Source: Alentia gelatinosa (Eukaryota; Annelida; Polychaeta; Phyllodocida; Polynoidae). From it: DNA of 64,000 nt. This document shows positions 56,601 to 59,062 of this stretch, piece by piece. The DNA lies in the NCBI GenBank assembly GCA_950022655.1, contig OX465584.1, positions 32,802,988 through 32,866,987 of the forward strand, given 5' to 3'. The position numbers and the translations under genes were made by a program. The notes below the pieces were generated by a model. The model was not told the DNA's origin. It ran no database searches and saw only the letters and a list, made by a program, of their open reading frames with translations. Position 1 is the stretch's first letter. Each line of letters starts with the position of its first letter.

Positions 56601-58231
56601 TATTTATTACATACCCATGACTTTTAAACACACTGTTTCGCTATATAACATAAAAAATAACCTATGGAATAGTTTGGAACCACCGATATCAGATCGGTGA
56701 ATGGAAACAAACATGCAAATAAATGTTTACCTATTGATTATGTATAGATTATACAATGAGGCCCCCACCGCAATGGTCATTGTGTTTGGAGGACAGTTCT
56801 GTTGGTATGGACCTATTAAATGCGGAAGAAACGAGGCATATACGGTACCCTCAACAATTAATTTAATTCTCCTAATAGCCCATTTATACTTTGCATCAGC
56901 AGTGCTAAAATGGGTTTTATTTCTGGGTTACAACCAAACCAATTTACCGCGTTACCGTCACGATTCTAACCCCACTTTCACGTTACCGTTAGTCCATTAC
57001 CGTTCTAACCGCACTACCGTTCTAACTCCATTACAGCATACCATTAATCCAGTTACTGCATTACCATTACAGGGTTGCCATTCTATCTCAGTTATTGTGT
57101 TACTATTCTAACCCTGGTACCACCTCACCATTACCGTGTTACCATTCTGACACATTTACTGCATTACCATTCTAACCCAGTTACAGCGTTTAGGTTCTAA
57201 CCCTGTTACTGCGTTACCATTCTTACTGCATTACATCCTAAGCCTGTTACCTCATTACAGTGTTATTGTTACCATGCTATTGTTCTAAGCCTGTTACTGC
57301 ATTACTATTTCTAACTGCGTTACCATTCTAATCCCATTACCCGGTACAGCCTTACCATTCTAACCTCATTACCTATTTACTGCATTACTGTGTTACCATG
57401 TTAATCGTGGTACACCCTAACCACGTTAGTTTTACATGATAAAATCTTAATGCTATTACCATGTTACCATTCTAGCTCTGTTACCAACCCAGTAACTGCC
57501 CCCTACCGTTACCGGGATACTGTTACCGCATTACTATTCTAACCCAGTTACAGCGGTAGCGCAGTAACAGTAATGCTGTAACAGGGTTAGAATGGTAATG
57601 TGGTAACTGTGATGTAGTAACAGGGTTAGGATGCTAACGTGATTAGAAGAGTAACGAGATAACGGTAACGTGGTAAGGATGTAATATAACACGTTCTTAG
57701 GCAGTGTAACCAGGATTTTGATGGGTAATGTCTTCTTAGGTAGTATAACCTGGTTAGAAAATAACGGTAAGTAACGCAAATGCGGTACCACATTTGTTTA
57801 ACCAGGTCTTGATAGATATGGACATTGTTTGTACTCCTGGACATTTTGATAATTAAAACACATACCGAATAAGCCACACCTTGTGGACTTATTCCCTGAG
57901 ATCCGAATTTTTTACAGGAAAAGGTCTTGGATTTACTTACCTGCCTTTGATACTGCAGGAGGGTATTATTAGAACAGAGCTGAAAGACGATGTAGGCTCG
58001 GGCAAGATCGGATGAACCTTTGCTGCAATAGGCGTTTCTGGTGTCACGCAGGTCAACATCAGAATTCAGTTTCTGGGCAGGTTCAACTGTCGCTATATTC
58101 TCTAATGGGGGTGACAACGATTCGCGAACTGAACCTTTTGAAACAAGATTGTAACAGGGGGAGAGGTATAGGTGGCGCCACTGTTTACTGGAAGTAGTCG
58201 GCCACACCACGTGCTTCCCGAGTCGCAGCAT
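20449..58231 (-). CDS. PRODH: Proline dehydrogenase, mitochondrial, 12 exons
   Basis: FAD enzyme of the mitochondrial inner membrane that oxidises L-proline to pyrroline-5-carboxylate. Exons on the - strand: 58231-57941, 56575-56388, 48259-48168, 42264-42200, 39711-39527, 34975-34891, 34318-34223, 27558-27412, 26641-26546, 22639-22461, 20975-20887 and 20642-20449. Every junction is AG/GT and keeps phase, giving 1707 bases: 568 codons and TGA, close to the ~600 residues typical of animal PRODH. The barrel core carries VDAEQT (D346), AKVVRGGY (K406, R409, Y412), ATHNE (H464, N465), QLIGM and YLSRRLVEN (R529, R530, the pair that binds the proline carboxylate). The N-terminus is basic, fitting a targeting peptide. 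LDLMRRYNKQRPVVHNTYQ fits PRODH better than PRODH2. Introns are swollen by transposons. Confidence 0.95.
20887..20975 (-). CDS. PRODH: PRODH exon 11
   Basis: Encodes (L)MKNHEVNVDPDIFSFAQLIG then MRDHIAFVLG, matching the QLLGMCD block of PRODH. Acceptor CTCAAG; donor CTTG/GTGAGT, phase 1. Confidence 0.93.
21395..21815 (+). mobile_element. SINE with 5' extension
   Basis: From about 21492 the copy has GGGGAGTTAGCTCAGTGG, the body CACCCCCAGCAGTGGTAGAT...CATGTCTATGTGGTG and the tail TTAAATCAAACCAACCAACC. About 100 bases before it (GCTGGGGTGGACAGCAA, TGTTCACCCTCTTGGTC, CTCCTCGTGGTG) match the copy at 35463, so the longer unit is not a chance junction. In PRODH intron 10. Confidence 0.8.
22461..22639 (-). 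CDS. PRODH: PRODH exon 10
   Basis: Encodes ERSLAAKQGYPDPVNPTFEA, AMYYRVAEELLQRH and TFATHNEETVKHILG. H464 and N465 lie in the conserved SHNE-type box. Acceptor CTCCTCAG; donor GGCCT/GTGAGT, phase 2. Confidence 0.95.
23740..24083. repeat. Two adjacent palindromic elements
   Basis: 23755-23825 folds on GGTTAGGCTCAC...GTGAGCCTAACC. 23913-24083 folds on TATATAGGAATAGAGGGAAAC-like and GTTTCCCTATTCCTATATA arms, with AAGTCAAAGTTAC and GTAACTTTGACTT inside. A half copy of the second is at 35278-35345. No coding sequence. Confidence 0.7.
24118..24186. repeat. Short minisatellite, 19-21 bp unit
   Basis: Three copies of AACCTGGGCAGTAA in consecutive units starting GTCAACCTGG or TTCAACCTGG. Confidence 0.75.
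24430..24655. repeat. Dispersed repeat, inverted copy of 38845-39040
   Basis: Contains AGCATTACAGTAGCTTCAAC, CTAGCTGAGTGGTGCAGTGC and CATGGTCATAATAACCACAA. The same blocks occur in reverse complement inside the MITE at 38618-39384. It begins with TGATCTCAAGTTGAGACC, the motif that fills that MITE. Confidence 0.75.
25080..25485. repeat. Polypyrimidine CCCT/CCTT microsatellite
   Basis: About 400 bases of almost pure C and T on the + strand (units CCCT, CCCTCCTT), in PRODH intron 9. The transcribed strand of PRODH gives a purine-rich RNA. Long frames through it are low-complexity artefacts. Confidence 0.97.
25495..25880. repeat. Degenerate minisatellite of CCAACCGACTGATC type
   Basis: Imperfect units of about 16-20 bases built from CACTGA, CGATTGACC and ACCAACC blocks, directly after the polypyrimidine tract. 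Confidence 0.85.
25885..26307. repeat. ~170-195-bp direct repeat, three copies
   Basis: GTTTTGAGACAACCACA then CCCTACATACATG recurs near 25890, 26085 and 26255. ATCATTTGGATAGATTG and AGTTCTCAACYG lie between. The last copy is cut by the MITE fragment starting near 26308. Confidence 0.8.
26308..26524. mobile_element. MITE fragment, PIF/Harbinger-like, right half
   Basis: Homologous to the right part of 5466-6268 (GCTTAATTCGTATGGGAAG, TTTTATAGAACCTAAGAC). It ends ATCGTGACTAAAAAACAGGC then CC, followed by CAG. The left half is missing. It lies next to PRODH exon 9. Confidence 0.75.
26546..26641 (-). CDS. PRODH: PRODH exon 9
   Basis: Encodes RTYDIITRDLASAKADGFHL then GAKVVRGGYMDE, the conserved K-V-R-G-x-Y box. 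Exactly 32 codons. Acceptor CCTTTCAG, donor GAG/GTAAGG. Confidence 0.95.
27412..27558 (-). CDS. PRODH: PRODH exon 8
   Basis: Encodes RAKGAELCLIVDAEQTYLQS to HNTYQCYLK, 49 codons in phase 0. VDAEQT carries the active-site aspartate D346. Acceptor TTTTTCAG, donor AAG/GTAAGT. Confidence 0.96.
27948..28210. repeat. Minisatellite, ~20-bp unit
   Basis: About 13 units of GTGGTGAAGGGACATTATGGTCGAGGGGCA type. It is interrupted by a TA-flanked MITE at 28213 and resumes at 28551-28600. A short reverse-complement piece (CACCATACTGCCCCTC) follows the MITE at 48463-48747. Confidence 0.9.
28213..28548. mobile_element. MITE with ~60-bp inverted repeats and TA flanks
   Basis: Left end GGAAGCCAAAGTGAACCC and right end GGGTTCACTTTGGCTCCC, with inner pair GTTTACAAAACACCATTTC / AAATGGTCTTTTGTAAAC. 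TA lies on each side (28211-28212, 28549-28550). It splits the minisatellite. A Tc1/mariner or similar origin is possible; no transposase is present. Confidence 0.75.
28608..29066. mobile_element. MITE, PIF/Harbinger-like, right end decayed
   Basis: Starts CTG then GGCCCTGTTTTTTAGTCACG, with the GCTCTGGTGGTC / GGCCACCAGAGC inner palindrome of its relatives. The right end is a diverged CGTGACTAAAAAATACATTT, so the exact limit is uncertain. Confidence 0.6.
29163..29284. repeat. Hairpin element, GGTTTTGTGGACGAGCGGCC arms
   Basis: Inverted arms GTTTTGTGGACGAGCGGCCA and TGGCCGCTCGTCCACAAAAC enclose GGTTGACGCATAGTAATACA. A related hairpin sits at the centre of the larger palindrome at 29385-29955. 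Confidence 0.85.
29385..29955. repeat. ~290-bp-arm palindrome
   Basis: Arms pair over nearly the whole length, for example GGACTCAGTAAACCACTACC / GGTAGTGGTTTACTGAGTCC and AATTACTGGGTTTAATTTAT / ATAAATTAAACCCAGTAATT. The centre near 29693 is a second GTTTTGTGGACAGGCGGCC hairpin. A foldback transposon is likely. Confidence 0.88.
30929..31291. mobile_element. MITE, piggyBac-like, with hairpin array
   Basis: TTAA flanks at 30925-30928 and 31292-31295. Ends CCCTATCGTACCGCG and GGCTTGAAAGGG. One end holds a 34-bp tandem array of TGATGCCTCAAGGCATCA palindromes (about 31191-31280). It is shorter than, but organised like, the elements at 13542 and 37244. Confidence 0.78.
31771..32597. mobile_element. 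MITE, PIF/Harbinger-like
   Basis: Ends GGCCCTGTTTTTCAGTAACG and CGTGACTGAAAAACAGGGCC; CTG on both sides (31768-31770, 32598-32600). The inner palindrome uses CTCTGGTGGCCAGTC / ACTGGCCTCCAGAG. Related to 12664-13474. Confidence 0.85.
32733..33268. mobile_element. MITE with 29-bp inverted ends
   Basis: GAGGAGGTGTGAAGCGTAGC at the left pairs with GCTGCGCTTCACACCTCCTC at the right, and CGCCCCCTAT with ATAGGGGGCG. No clear target duplication and no coding sequence. Confidence 0.75.
33269..34222. other. PRODH intron 7, nothing recognised
   Basis: AT-rich intron sequence between a MITE and exon 7. No repeat family seen elsewhere in the window was recognised here. Confidence 0.5.
34223..34318 (-). 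CDS. PRODH: PRODH exon 7
   Basis: 32 codons: NAGKDDIHHCRLSPEEETKL then LMVWSRMDDLAE, matching the FTEEEELQMTRMLQRMDVLA block of animal PRODH. Acceptor TGCAAAG and donor GAG/GTATGA; phase 0 on both sides. Confidence 0.9.
34319..34890 (-). other. PRODH intron 6, simple repeats
   Basis: 571 bases with a (CA)n tract at 34384-34417, a (TA)n tract at 34684-34710 and part of a dispersed foldback repeat (34420-34680) shared with 11398-11660. Confidence 0.6.
34891..34975 (-). CDS. PRODH: PRODH exon 6
   Basis: Completes a split R codon, then encodes SLDWRSLTTCLVFHLALSRS and NDLADMLM, aligning to the LLDWSSLIDS region of human PRODH. Acceptor TTTCAG; donor ATG/GTAAAG is weak but is the one that keeps the frame into exon 7. 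Confidence 0.83.
35036..35272 (-). mobile_element. SINE, head truncated
   Basis: Matches the body and tail of the SINE at 6973-7279 (CATGTCTATGTGATG, TTCTTTTACACC on the + strand). It lacks the tRNA-like head. In PRODH intron 5. Confidence 0.85.
35390..35452. repeat. Two-unit hairpin array, 33-bp period
   Basis: TGATGCCAAATGGCATTA and TGATGCCAAATGGCATCA lie 33 bases apart. The preceding CCCCTTTCCTTACTAATG resembles a piggyBac-like end, but no TTAA or partner end was found. Confidence 0.8.
35463..35832 (+). mobile_element. SINE with 5' extension
   Basis: Begins GCTGGGGTGGATAGCAATG and TGTTCACCCTCTTGGTCGCC, then GGGGAATTAGCTCTGTGGTA and the common body. The tail is replaced near 35820 by AAGTCTAATAAAACATATTG, which resembles the LINE tail at 37178. 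Confidence 0.8.
36040..36310 (-). pseudogene. LINE endonuclease fragment
   Basis: Read on the - strand it gives YQPPGDDVECYDFVENVLRD and YEIWILGDININ, the conserved PPG and GDxN boxes of LINE apurinic-type endonucleases, before stops and drift. It is a short remnant, related to but distinct from the intact LINE at 59514-62408. Confidence 0.75.
36320..36460. repeat. Minisatellite of ACTGAGTGACCA type
   Basis: Imperfect units TACTGAGTGACCATACT, TACTCACTAACCTG and similar. The same motif fills 38160-38355, on the far side of the piggyBac-like MITE at 37244-38082. Confidence 0.8.
36640..37228 (+). pseudogene. LINE 3' fragment, RNase H end and tail
   Basis: From 36648 it reads GNEAADYAAEGAPG, then LPTDLKPMTKEHLQNFWQNI and FRKENLTRSEQV before stops. 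This is the end of an RNase H domain and the following zinc-knuckle region of I/Jockey-like LINEs. The 3' tail is AAGTCTAATTGAACAAATTG then GACGTTAAACTACCCAAACC. The same tail appears alone at 39767-39810 and 53758-53812. Confidence 0.72.
37244..38082. mobile_element. MITE, piggyBac-like, with hairpin array
   Basis: Left flank TTAG (37240-37243), right flank TTAA (38083-38086). Ends CCCTTTCCTTACCGCGCC and GGTAAGGAAAGGG. It is the same family as 13542-14152 but in opposite orientation (shared GAGACTTCAGGCTTTATTT). Its hairpin array lies at 37982-38075. Confidence 0.8.
37982..38075. repeat. 33-bp hairpin array, GCTGCCTC...GGCAGC type
   Basis: Three units: a degenerate one at 37985, then TGCTGCCTCAAGGCAGCA and TGCTGCCTTCAGGCAGCA. 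Spacer sequence TTGGTATTCYCAYGG matches, in reverse, the spacers of the array at 13551. Confidence 0.9.
38618..39384. mobile_element. MITE filled with GATCTCAA/TTGAGATC motifs
   Basis: Left end GGGCCTGTTTTTCAGTTGAG and right end TGAAAAACACCCCC; CTG on both sides (38615-38617, 39385-39387). The terminal regions repeat GTGTTTTTCAGTTGAGATC several times. Its middle (38845-39040) is the inverted counterpart of 24430-24655. Confidence 0.8.
39527..39711 (-). CDS. PRODH: PRODH exon 5
   Basis: Encodes RSMTSVIDANTDLVNWALSS to HMPSNF plus a split codon; 185 bases, phase 0 to phase 2. Acceptor AAACAG, donor TTCAG/GTAATC. This is the variable middle of PRODH; conservation is weak but the frame joins both neighbours. 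Confidence 0.87.
40438..40864. mobile_element. MITE with CYCACYCCTGGYATTTT ends
   Basis: The left CCCACTCCTGGCATTTTCCC pairs with the right GGTAAAATACCAGGGGTGAG, and ATAAACTTAACA with TGTTAAGTCTAT. An inner inverted pair (TTTGAATCGCTATGTAATTC and GAATTACATAGTGATTCAAA) lies at 40625-40795. No clear target duplication. Confidence 0.7.
41045..41826. mobile_element. MITE with AAGGCTGTATTCCACCAAAC ends
   Basis: The right end reads GTTTTCGTCTGGTTGG then TGGAATACAGCCTT, the inverse of the left end. The interior is rich in CAACAGACG and CCAGCAACC motifs. Imperfect direct repeats (ACCAGTCTTTT and ACCAGTCCTCT contexts) flank it outside. Confidence 0.7.
42200..42264 (-). CDS. PRODH: PRODH exon 4
   Basis: 65 bases. 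After a split K codon it reads YPSQHMKVTGKLTAISTADI then F, matching the FIAIKLTALG core strand of PRODH. Acceptor TTTTCAG, donor TTC/GTAAGT. Confidence 0.92.
42435..42627 (+). repeat. Split direct repeat A1
   Basis: 193 bases, starts GGTAGCTCATGGCCCGTAGG and ends CCTTTTTTCTCC. Identical to A2 at 47427-47619. Confidence 0.95.
42736..43890 (+). CDS. Gag-like protein of the Ngaro-type element
   Basis: 384 residues from the first ATG (MPKTRAGPSTSQAQ); the same frame is open back to 42628 without an ATG. The middle part matches the gag-like ORF at 51450-52397 closely (QRELDREAIKHDRTAGKL, SKPYMFIDREGVYTLAQ, SRPWAGVRRWS). Near the C-terminus a Cys/His cluster, LPCRQFNSDRGCRHRSGH then CSYCDSVGKQCGHSLHAC, probably binds zinc and nucleic acid. 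It ends in TGA overlapping the next frame (43887 onward). Function as a particle or RNA-binding protein is inferred from position and the cysteine motif. Confidence 0.85.
   Translation: MPKTRAGPSTSQAQEESSDSTMRPSEEHVESASEVGSVKTTRLVAVEVGLAAMKEDMKTQIGGVLAAINRLAEQRAPEAASRPPTAQSAAERRTQDWAEDQAARVLPAPRQLRERYGADSYIQRELDREAIKHDRTAGKLHSDLNIARLTSKPYMFIDREGVYTLAQKLEVRGSLGPMEYVSAFLGLLGDHRAVEPEDREHMSKHLHQVSIDAQSRPWAGVRRWSQFIFDQVETGRMSWSDYALIQEERVRLAMTAGTQTGGADSGSKSRSRELPCRQFNSDRGCRHRSGHEDGPIKWVHICSYCDSVGKQCGHSLHACNRKLGYTMGYDSQQAPQPPAGRRTGQAAYTPQAGYTLRAADPGPDALYQHGGQPAAKNGHGAPRE
43887..46820 (+). CDS. Reverse transcriptase - RNase H of the Ngaro-type element
   Basis: The frame opens at the gag stop in a -1 register without an ATG, so frameshifting or reinitiation is likely. 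RT blocks: GFPLGYLGP, FSPWCHVSPLMSREKRDS, RRVITDMTFPRD, SIDIARAYKNFRCDPLDWPL, MPFGARASSYHMQ, and the catalytic MYLDDLILISPSKE (YLDD at 45138-45149, about residues 418-421), then WLGINIDA. RNase H acidic residues lie in ITVDACLTG (about D578), ISELEAL, VFCDNMG and VADALSR. Recognisable domain ends near 46000; the remaining ~270 codons overlap the recombinase ORF in another frame and look like a by-product of GC-rich codon use. RT fold and residues appear intact. Confidence 0.9.
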   Translation: MIGAHPNTGCSRVSRPRTPADTGCGTREITRPVTRVTTPDRKRPPATWAEVVSRSCPDTPPPGAPVTRGVDGGQATRDAIATATAPPREEGAVGNNNNNNNKAPHVAGPVGVGHPGPPSDSVAAPSGPADPSTLDFTALEEICRTGIVTAGTRTDPEAFMLHRRKEWPEMAGNAPPAHGHIYRAVRATGLPNAMCSKITLPTDLRLRAWEKYLTGMQGKRELLGFIRYGFPLGYLGPATDTQGVPNHPSATAFPTEVGKFINKELSFSNLLGPFAEAPFSPWCHVSPLMSREKRDSDARRVITDMTFPRDRSVNAYVRKNSVYGEEREHTLPTIDGFVSRLLRSGPSSYMASIDIARAYKNFRCDPLDWPLLCFAWDGGYYCDTAMPFGARASSYHMQCVADTIVEILAGKGVEAAMYLDDLILISPSKEKAAADFATARELFRELGLPEAREKAQEPSQVVRWLGINIDARNMTLSVPEDKLQDVRQHVAAVARKRSLTKRQLQSVLGKILHVAKCIRPARPFVSKLLEALRGMSGFYLNISSDMRQDLDWFSRFAEGWNGRALIPRGPPTKCITVDACLTGVGGTDGRLAYSAQVCPVADPVNCISELEALNTIYALNTFLSDRDRGTRVEVFCDNMGTVQALTSGRARNKVLAECARQAWMVQARLQVELIYTHIPGVLNSVADALSRSHLTSSDYSKAAFYMTSLDLRAVAPCNHASFVPILRLYCRSGATLSPTEGICAAGRGACPRHGRQPAKRSDYIPSVLPEDGRGPPAADRQPNHRVPGVRPGPRPLTSDRSKPSVPPTVAPTAFGREHRGNGGRPRQAGTGRNEEGQSLPAKREAAYTYGGPQRRPRRTHGHAPRPVDQSGVPPHVLRGPAAKRSRAANRQRLRSGPAPHTRRREGHIYSRPREDQGCKEPPVCWRRETCISAALPGPDVVPAAGSESDDRGRSYDQRPRALPHERGSLPHHDSMSR
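46012..47040 (+). CDS. Tyrosine recombinase of the Ngaro-type element
   Basis: 342 codons, open from a TTG (first ATG ten codons later) to TGA, in the +1 frame relative to the RT ORF. The catalytic set is complete: R173 in AALRQSEVA, H289 and R292 in HSLRKAAATQ, W315 in GGWRSNAH and nucleophile Y323 in HRSYIR. The N-terminal part (VANQRSAVTTYLAFCRRMG, ATVANHLSHLRSHLR) fits a core-binding domain. It would integrate the circular cDNA. The C-terminal third is conserved in the copy at 49619-50053. Confidence 0.92.
   Translation: MTSEPSLHVIMPHLCLSSGFTADPALRCLQQRASARQAAARAPGTVANQRSAVTTYLAFCRRMGVDPQQPTVSLITAYLEYVRDHAPSPATVANHLSHLRSHLRLSGGNIAATEDARVKRALDAMKRDKAYQPNVKPPIPMEALRGVLGGLTATPLDRSTRAACLLMFFAALRQSEVAPQTVKGFDPVRHLTRGDVRVTSTHVHVRIKAAKNLQCVGEEKRVSLQPSPDRMSCPLRAVRAMIAAVPTTNDREPFLMNEDRSPITTRCLAKEWDRLIALAGIPLRTYTLHSLRKAAATQAFQAGVPELDIQRYGGWRSNAHRSYIRTSDANRVNDSLLKSINE
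47095..47426 (+). repeat. Split direct repeat B1
   Basis: 332 AT-rich bases, GGCGTTTTATACACATTG to GGGTAAGGGGTAATG, identical to B2 at 47653-47984. It contains the poly(A)-signal-like AAATAAA. Confidence 0.95.
47427..47619 (+). repeat. Split direct repeat A2
   Basis: Identical to A1; abuts B1 directly. 33 unique bases (47620-47652) separate it from B2. Confidence 0.95.
47653..47984 (+). repeat. Split direct repeat B2, element 3' end
   Basis: Identical to B1. The terminus GGGGTAATG matches the terminus of the neighbouring element on the opposite strand (CATTACCCC at 48799). It ends 184 bases before PRODH exon 3. Confidence 0.95.
48168..48259 (-). CDS. PRODH: PRODH exon 3
   Basis: 92 bases. 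After a split T codon it reads ETIGSSLTDDVLKTNYEAMQ and NSIELAKMAR. Acceptor CCACCAG, donor CGAA/GTGAGT. Phase fits both neighbours (2 in, 1 out). It lies between two tyrosine-recombinase elements. Confidence 0.88.
48463..48747. mobile_element. MITE with 28-bp inverted ends
   Basis: TTCAAGGTATGGCATGCCAG at the left and CTGGCATGCCATACCTTGAA at the right, plus TGTTCAAATTA / TTTGAACA. 285 bases, non-coding. Confidence 0.8.
48797..49061 (-). repeat. Split direct repeat B2, defective element
   Basis: Homologous to 49304-49578; contains CCCATCCCTGGATGAAAGGA and GTCAACCTTACTGGACGACA. Confidence 0.9.
49304..49578 (-). repeat. Split direct repeat B1, defective element
   Basis: Diverged copy of 48797-49061, 10 bases longer (extra GAGATACAAT near 49540). 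Confidence 0.9.
49619..50053 (-). pseudogene. Tyrosine recombinase C-terminal fragment
   Basis: 144 codons: HVTIRVKATKIMQHVGEEK, TLHGLRKAAATQAYQAGMPE, IQRYGGWKSNAHRTYIKN. H, R, W and Y of the active site are kept, but the N-terminal half and the first catalytic arginine are deleted. Confidence 0.9.
50044..51519 (-). pseudogene. RT of the defective Ngaro-type element
   Basis: 491 codons open. It matches the RT of the other element block for block (GFPLGYIGPTSDTRGVPNHP, STIDIARAYKNFRCDPLDWP, LTKRQLQLVLGKILH). The active-site box reads MYLDNLIILS: the second aspartate of YxDD is N (AAC at 50340-50338). The frame stops right after GKILHVSKCT at the deletion junction, so RNase H is absent. Confidence 0.9.
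51450..52397 (-). pseudogene. Gag-like protein, 5' truncated
   Basis: 315 codons from MDKKIDGVLNAIMKM to PDAPRE, aligning with about residue 60 onward of the intact gag-like protein. The Cys/His cluster LPCWAYNSERGCRHRNGH then CSFCDSVGRMCTHSIHAC is preserved. The N-terminal part is replaced by gypsy sequence. Confidence 0.88.
52440..53080 (-). pseudogene. Gypsy pol remnant: RT start joined to C-terminal tail
   Basis: Translating 53040-52760 on the - strand gives LVVVKKKNGDLQVYLDPRDL, NKAIKRQHHPTPKPEDIAGK, FSIIDQKDGYW and CTFNTPFG, the first RT motifs, with shifts. Then RQQDTPRSFLLKINKGNIIR and RRPTQPTD follow, typical of the tail after integrase. The join is near 52740. Confidence 0.75.
53203..53553 (-). 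pseudogene. Gypsy aspartic protease
   Basis: 116 codons with FKLDTGAEVNVIP (catalytic DTGA), VDVSGQTELTCKV and VLGLPACQKLNLV (the LG flap-end motif). A retropepsin domain, separated from gag by broken sequence. Confidence 0.85.
54276..54560 (-). pseudogene. Gypsy gag N-terminal part
   Basis: Reads MDDKPSCMPCPLSLKGDRSQ, NWNKWYKRFGWYLM, KVGALLSLVGDDALDVFSTF, like the gag start of gypsy polyproteins. It stops after 94 codons; degraded gag sequence continues to about 53760. Confidence 0.78.
54910..55073 (-). repeat. Putative gypsy 5' LTR
   Basis: On the - strand 164 bases starting TGTGTAGGCATTG and ending CAATACAACA, containing CTTTATTTC near the end. TGGTGAGTAGCTTGG follows, where a primer binding site would be expected. 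Only one copy is seen, so the limits rest on TG...CA ends. Confidence 0.5.
55074..56387 (-). other. PRODH intron 2, 5' part
   Basis: No convincing gene. 55745-56035 is a degenerate repeat of CCAACCTACCTATCCACCAA type. (AC)n lies at 56359-56370. The short frame at 55358-55681 has no recognisable domain. Confidence 0.55.
56388..56575 (-). CDS. PRODH: PRODH exon 2
   Basis: Encodes LLSFTRKVLGQRLFRRLMRM then SIYGQFMAGQETEEI and HQLHGVRPMFAYTASEKHGA; aligns with the SRKLLGQRLFNKLMKMTFYG block of PRODH. Acceptor TTTCAG, donor CCAC/GTGAGT, phase 2. Confidence 0.95.
56940..57790. repeat. GTTACCATTCTAACC minisatellite with inverted end
   Basis: 56940-57545 is an array of imperfect 13-28-base units of GTTACTGCGTTACCATTCTA type. 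From about 57548 the units run in reverse complement (GTAACAGGGTTAGAATGGTA) to 57790. The whole can fold into a large imperfect hairpin. In PRODH intron 1. Confidence 0.88.
57941..58231 (-). CDS. PRODH: PRODH exon 1 with targeting peptide
   Basis: 97 codons from the ATG at 58231-58229. The first ~25 residues (MLRLGKHVVWPTTSSKQWRH) are basic with no acidic residue, fitting a mitochondrial presequence. DVDLRDTRNAYCSKGSSDLA then RAYIVFQLC matches the region before the conserved core. Donor CAG/GTAAGT. Confidence 0.9.
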
Positions 58232-59029
58232 ATCAAGAAGTGGATATGTGAATACTTCTTAAGGTTTCTGCTCTAAGGTCCTGAATATTTCTTTACTGAA
58301 GTACAAATGATAATGTCTGAAAAATAAAGTGAATAATATAGTTATTGGTAATAGCTGTAGAGGACTTTACAGTTATGCTACGTTTACACCGGCACCTCGG
58401 AAGCCCCGGTAGCCACGACAGGTCAAACCGTACTCTGCCGTGGAATTTTAATGGTATTTTTGTGGTTTCTTCATAAGATAGAAATTTATTATATACCCAT
58501 GCCGTATATACTGTAAATACGTACCGTTTCGGTATATGATGTAAAAATACTGTACGGACCAATGGTCAGTACACCAAATACTGCCTATCCATACACATTT
58601 ATTAAAAATTTTGGTTGTTAAGAAAAATGAAAATGTTTTGATTTTTTAAATTTCGGGTATATAGTAAATATAACGTCCAACCATGTATCGAAAGACGTGG
58701 CGTATCTGTTCTACGAGTCTGTCTCCTACCACATGCGACCACTGAATAGAGAGAAGGGGGAAGCGGGCCGCGGACGTGCCGCGGCCTCATCTGCATACCC
58801 TGTGCGGCGCTCCTGATTGGCTGACACGGCACATGACAGTCATGTGACTTTGTTGTTGCTTTTTACGGCCGCGTGCGTTCAACTTGTTCAAGTCGCCCGA
58901 CGCTGCGGTTTGTTTTGGGTGCTATGTATCGAACCACACAGTTCCTAATGAATAGATAGCTTCGGAAAACTACTTTCCTTATGTATAGGGTGAAGCTGGT
59001 TTACCCTACTGGCCAAGTTCTGACTGAAC
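58232..59029. promoter_or_regulatory. Upstream region of PRODH, possible bidirectional promoter
   Basis: 58735-58935 is CpG-dense (CGGGCCGCGGACGTGCCGCG, ACGGCCGCGTGCG) against AT-rich surroundings and has an inverted CCAAT (ATTGG at 58816-58820). 58480-58570 carries the dispersed ATGCCGTATATACTGTAAAT repeat. The CpG-dense part lies 0.5-0.7 kb before the PRODH start codon and just before a + strand ATG at 59030. Promoter activity is inferred. Confidence 0.4.
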
Positions 59030-59045
59030 ATGGAGGAAACCCAAA
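59030..59045 (+). CDS. Candidate first coding exon of a divergent gene
   Basis: ATGGAGGAAACCCAAA followed by GTGAGTGTG, a good donor; GAACATGG is a reasonable start context. It would encode MEETQ and splice to exons right of the window, across the LINE. Nothing else confirms it. Confidence 0.25.
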
Positions 59046-59062
59046 GTGAGTGTGATTGAACC

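Noticed and set aside
57626..57940. Extension of the PRODH exon 1 reading frame
   Set aside because: It lies after a strong CAG/GTAAGT donor and runs into minisatellite sequence.
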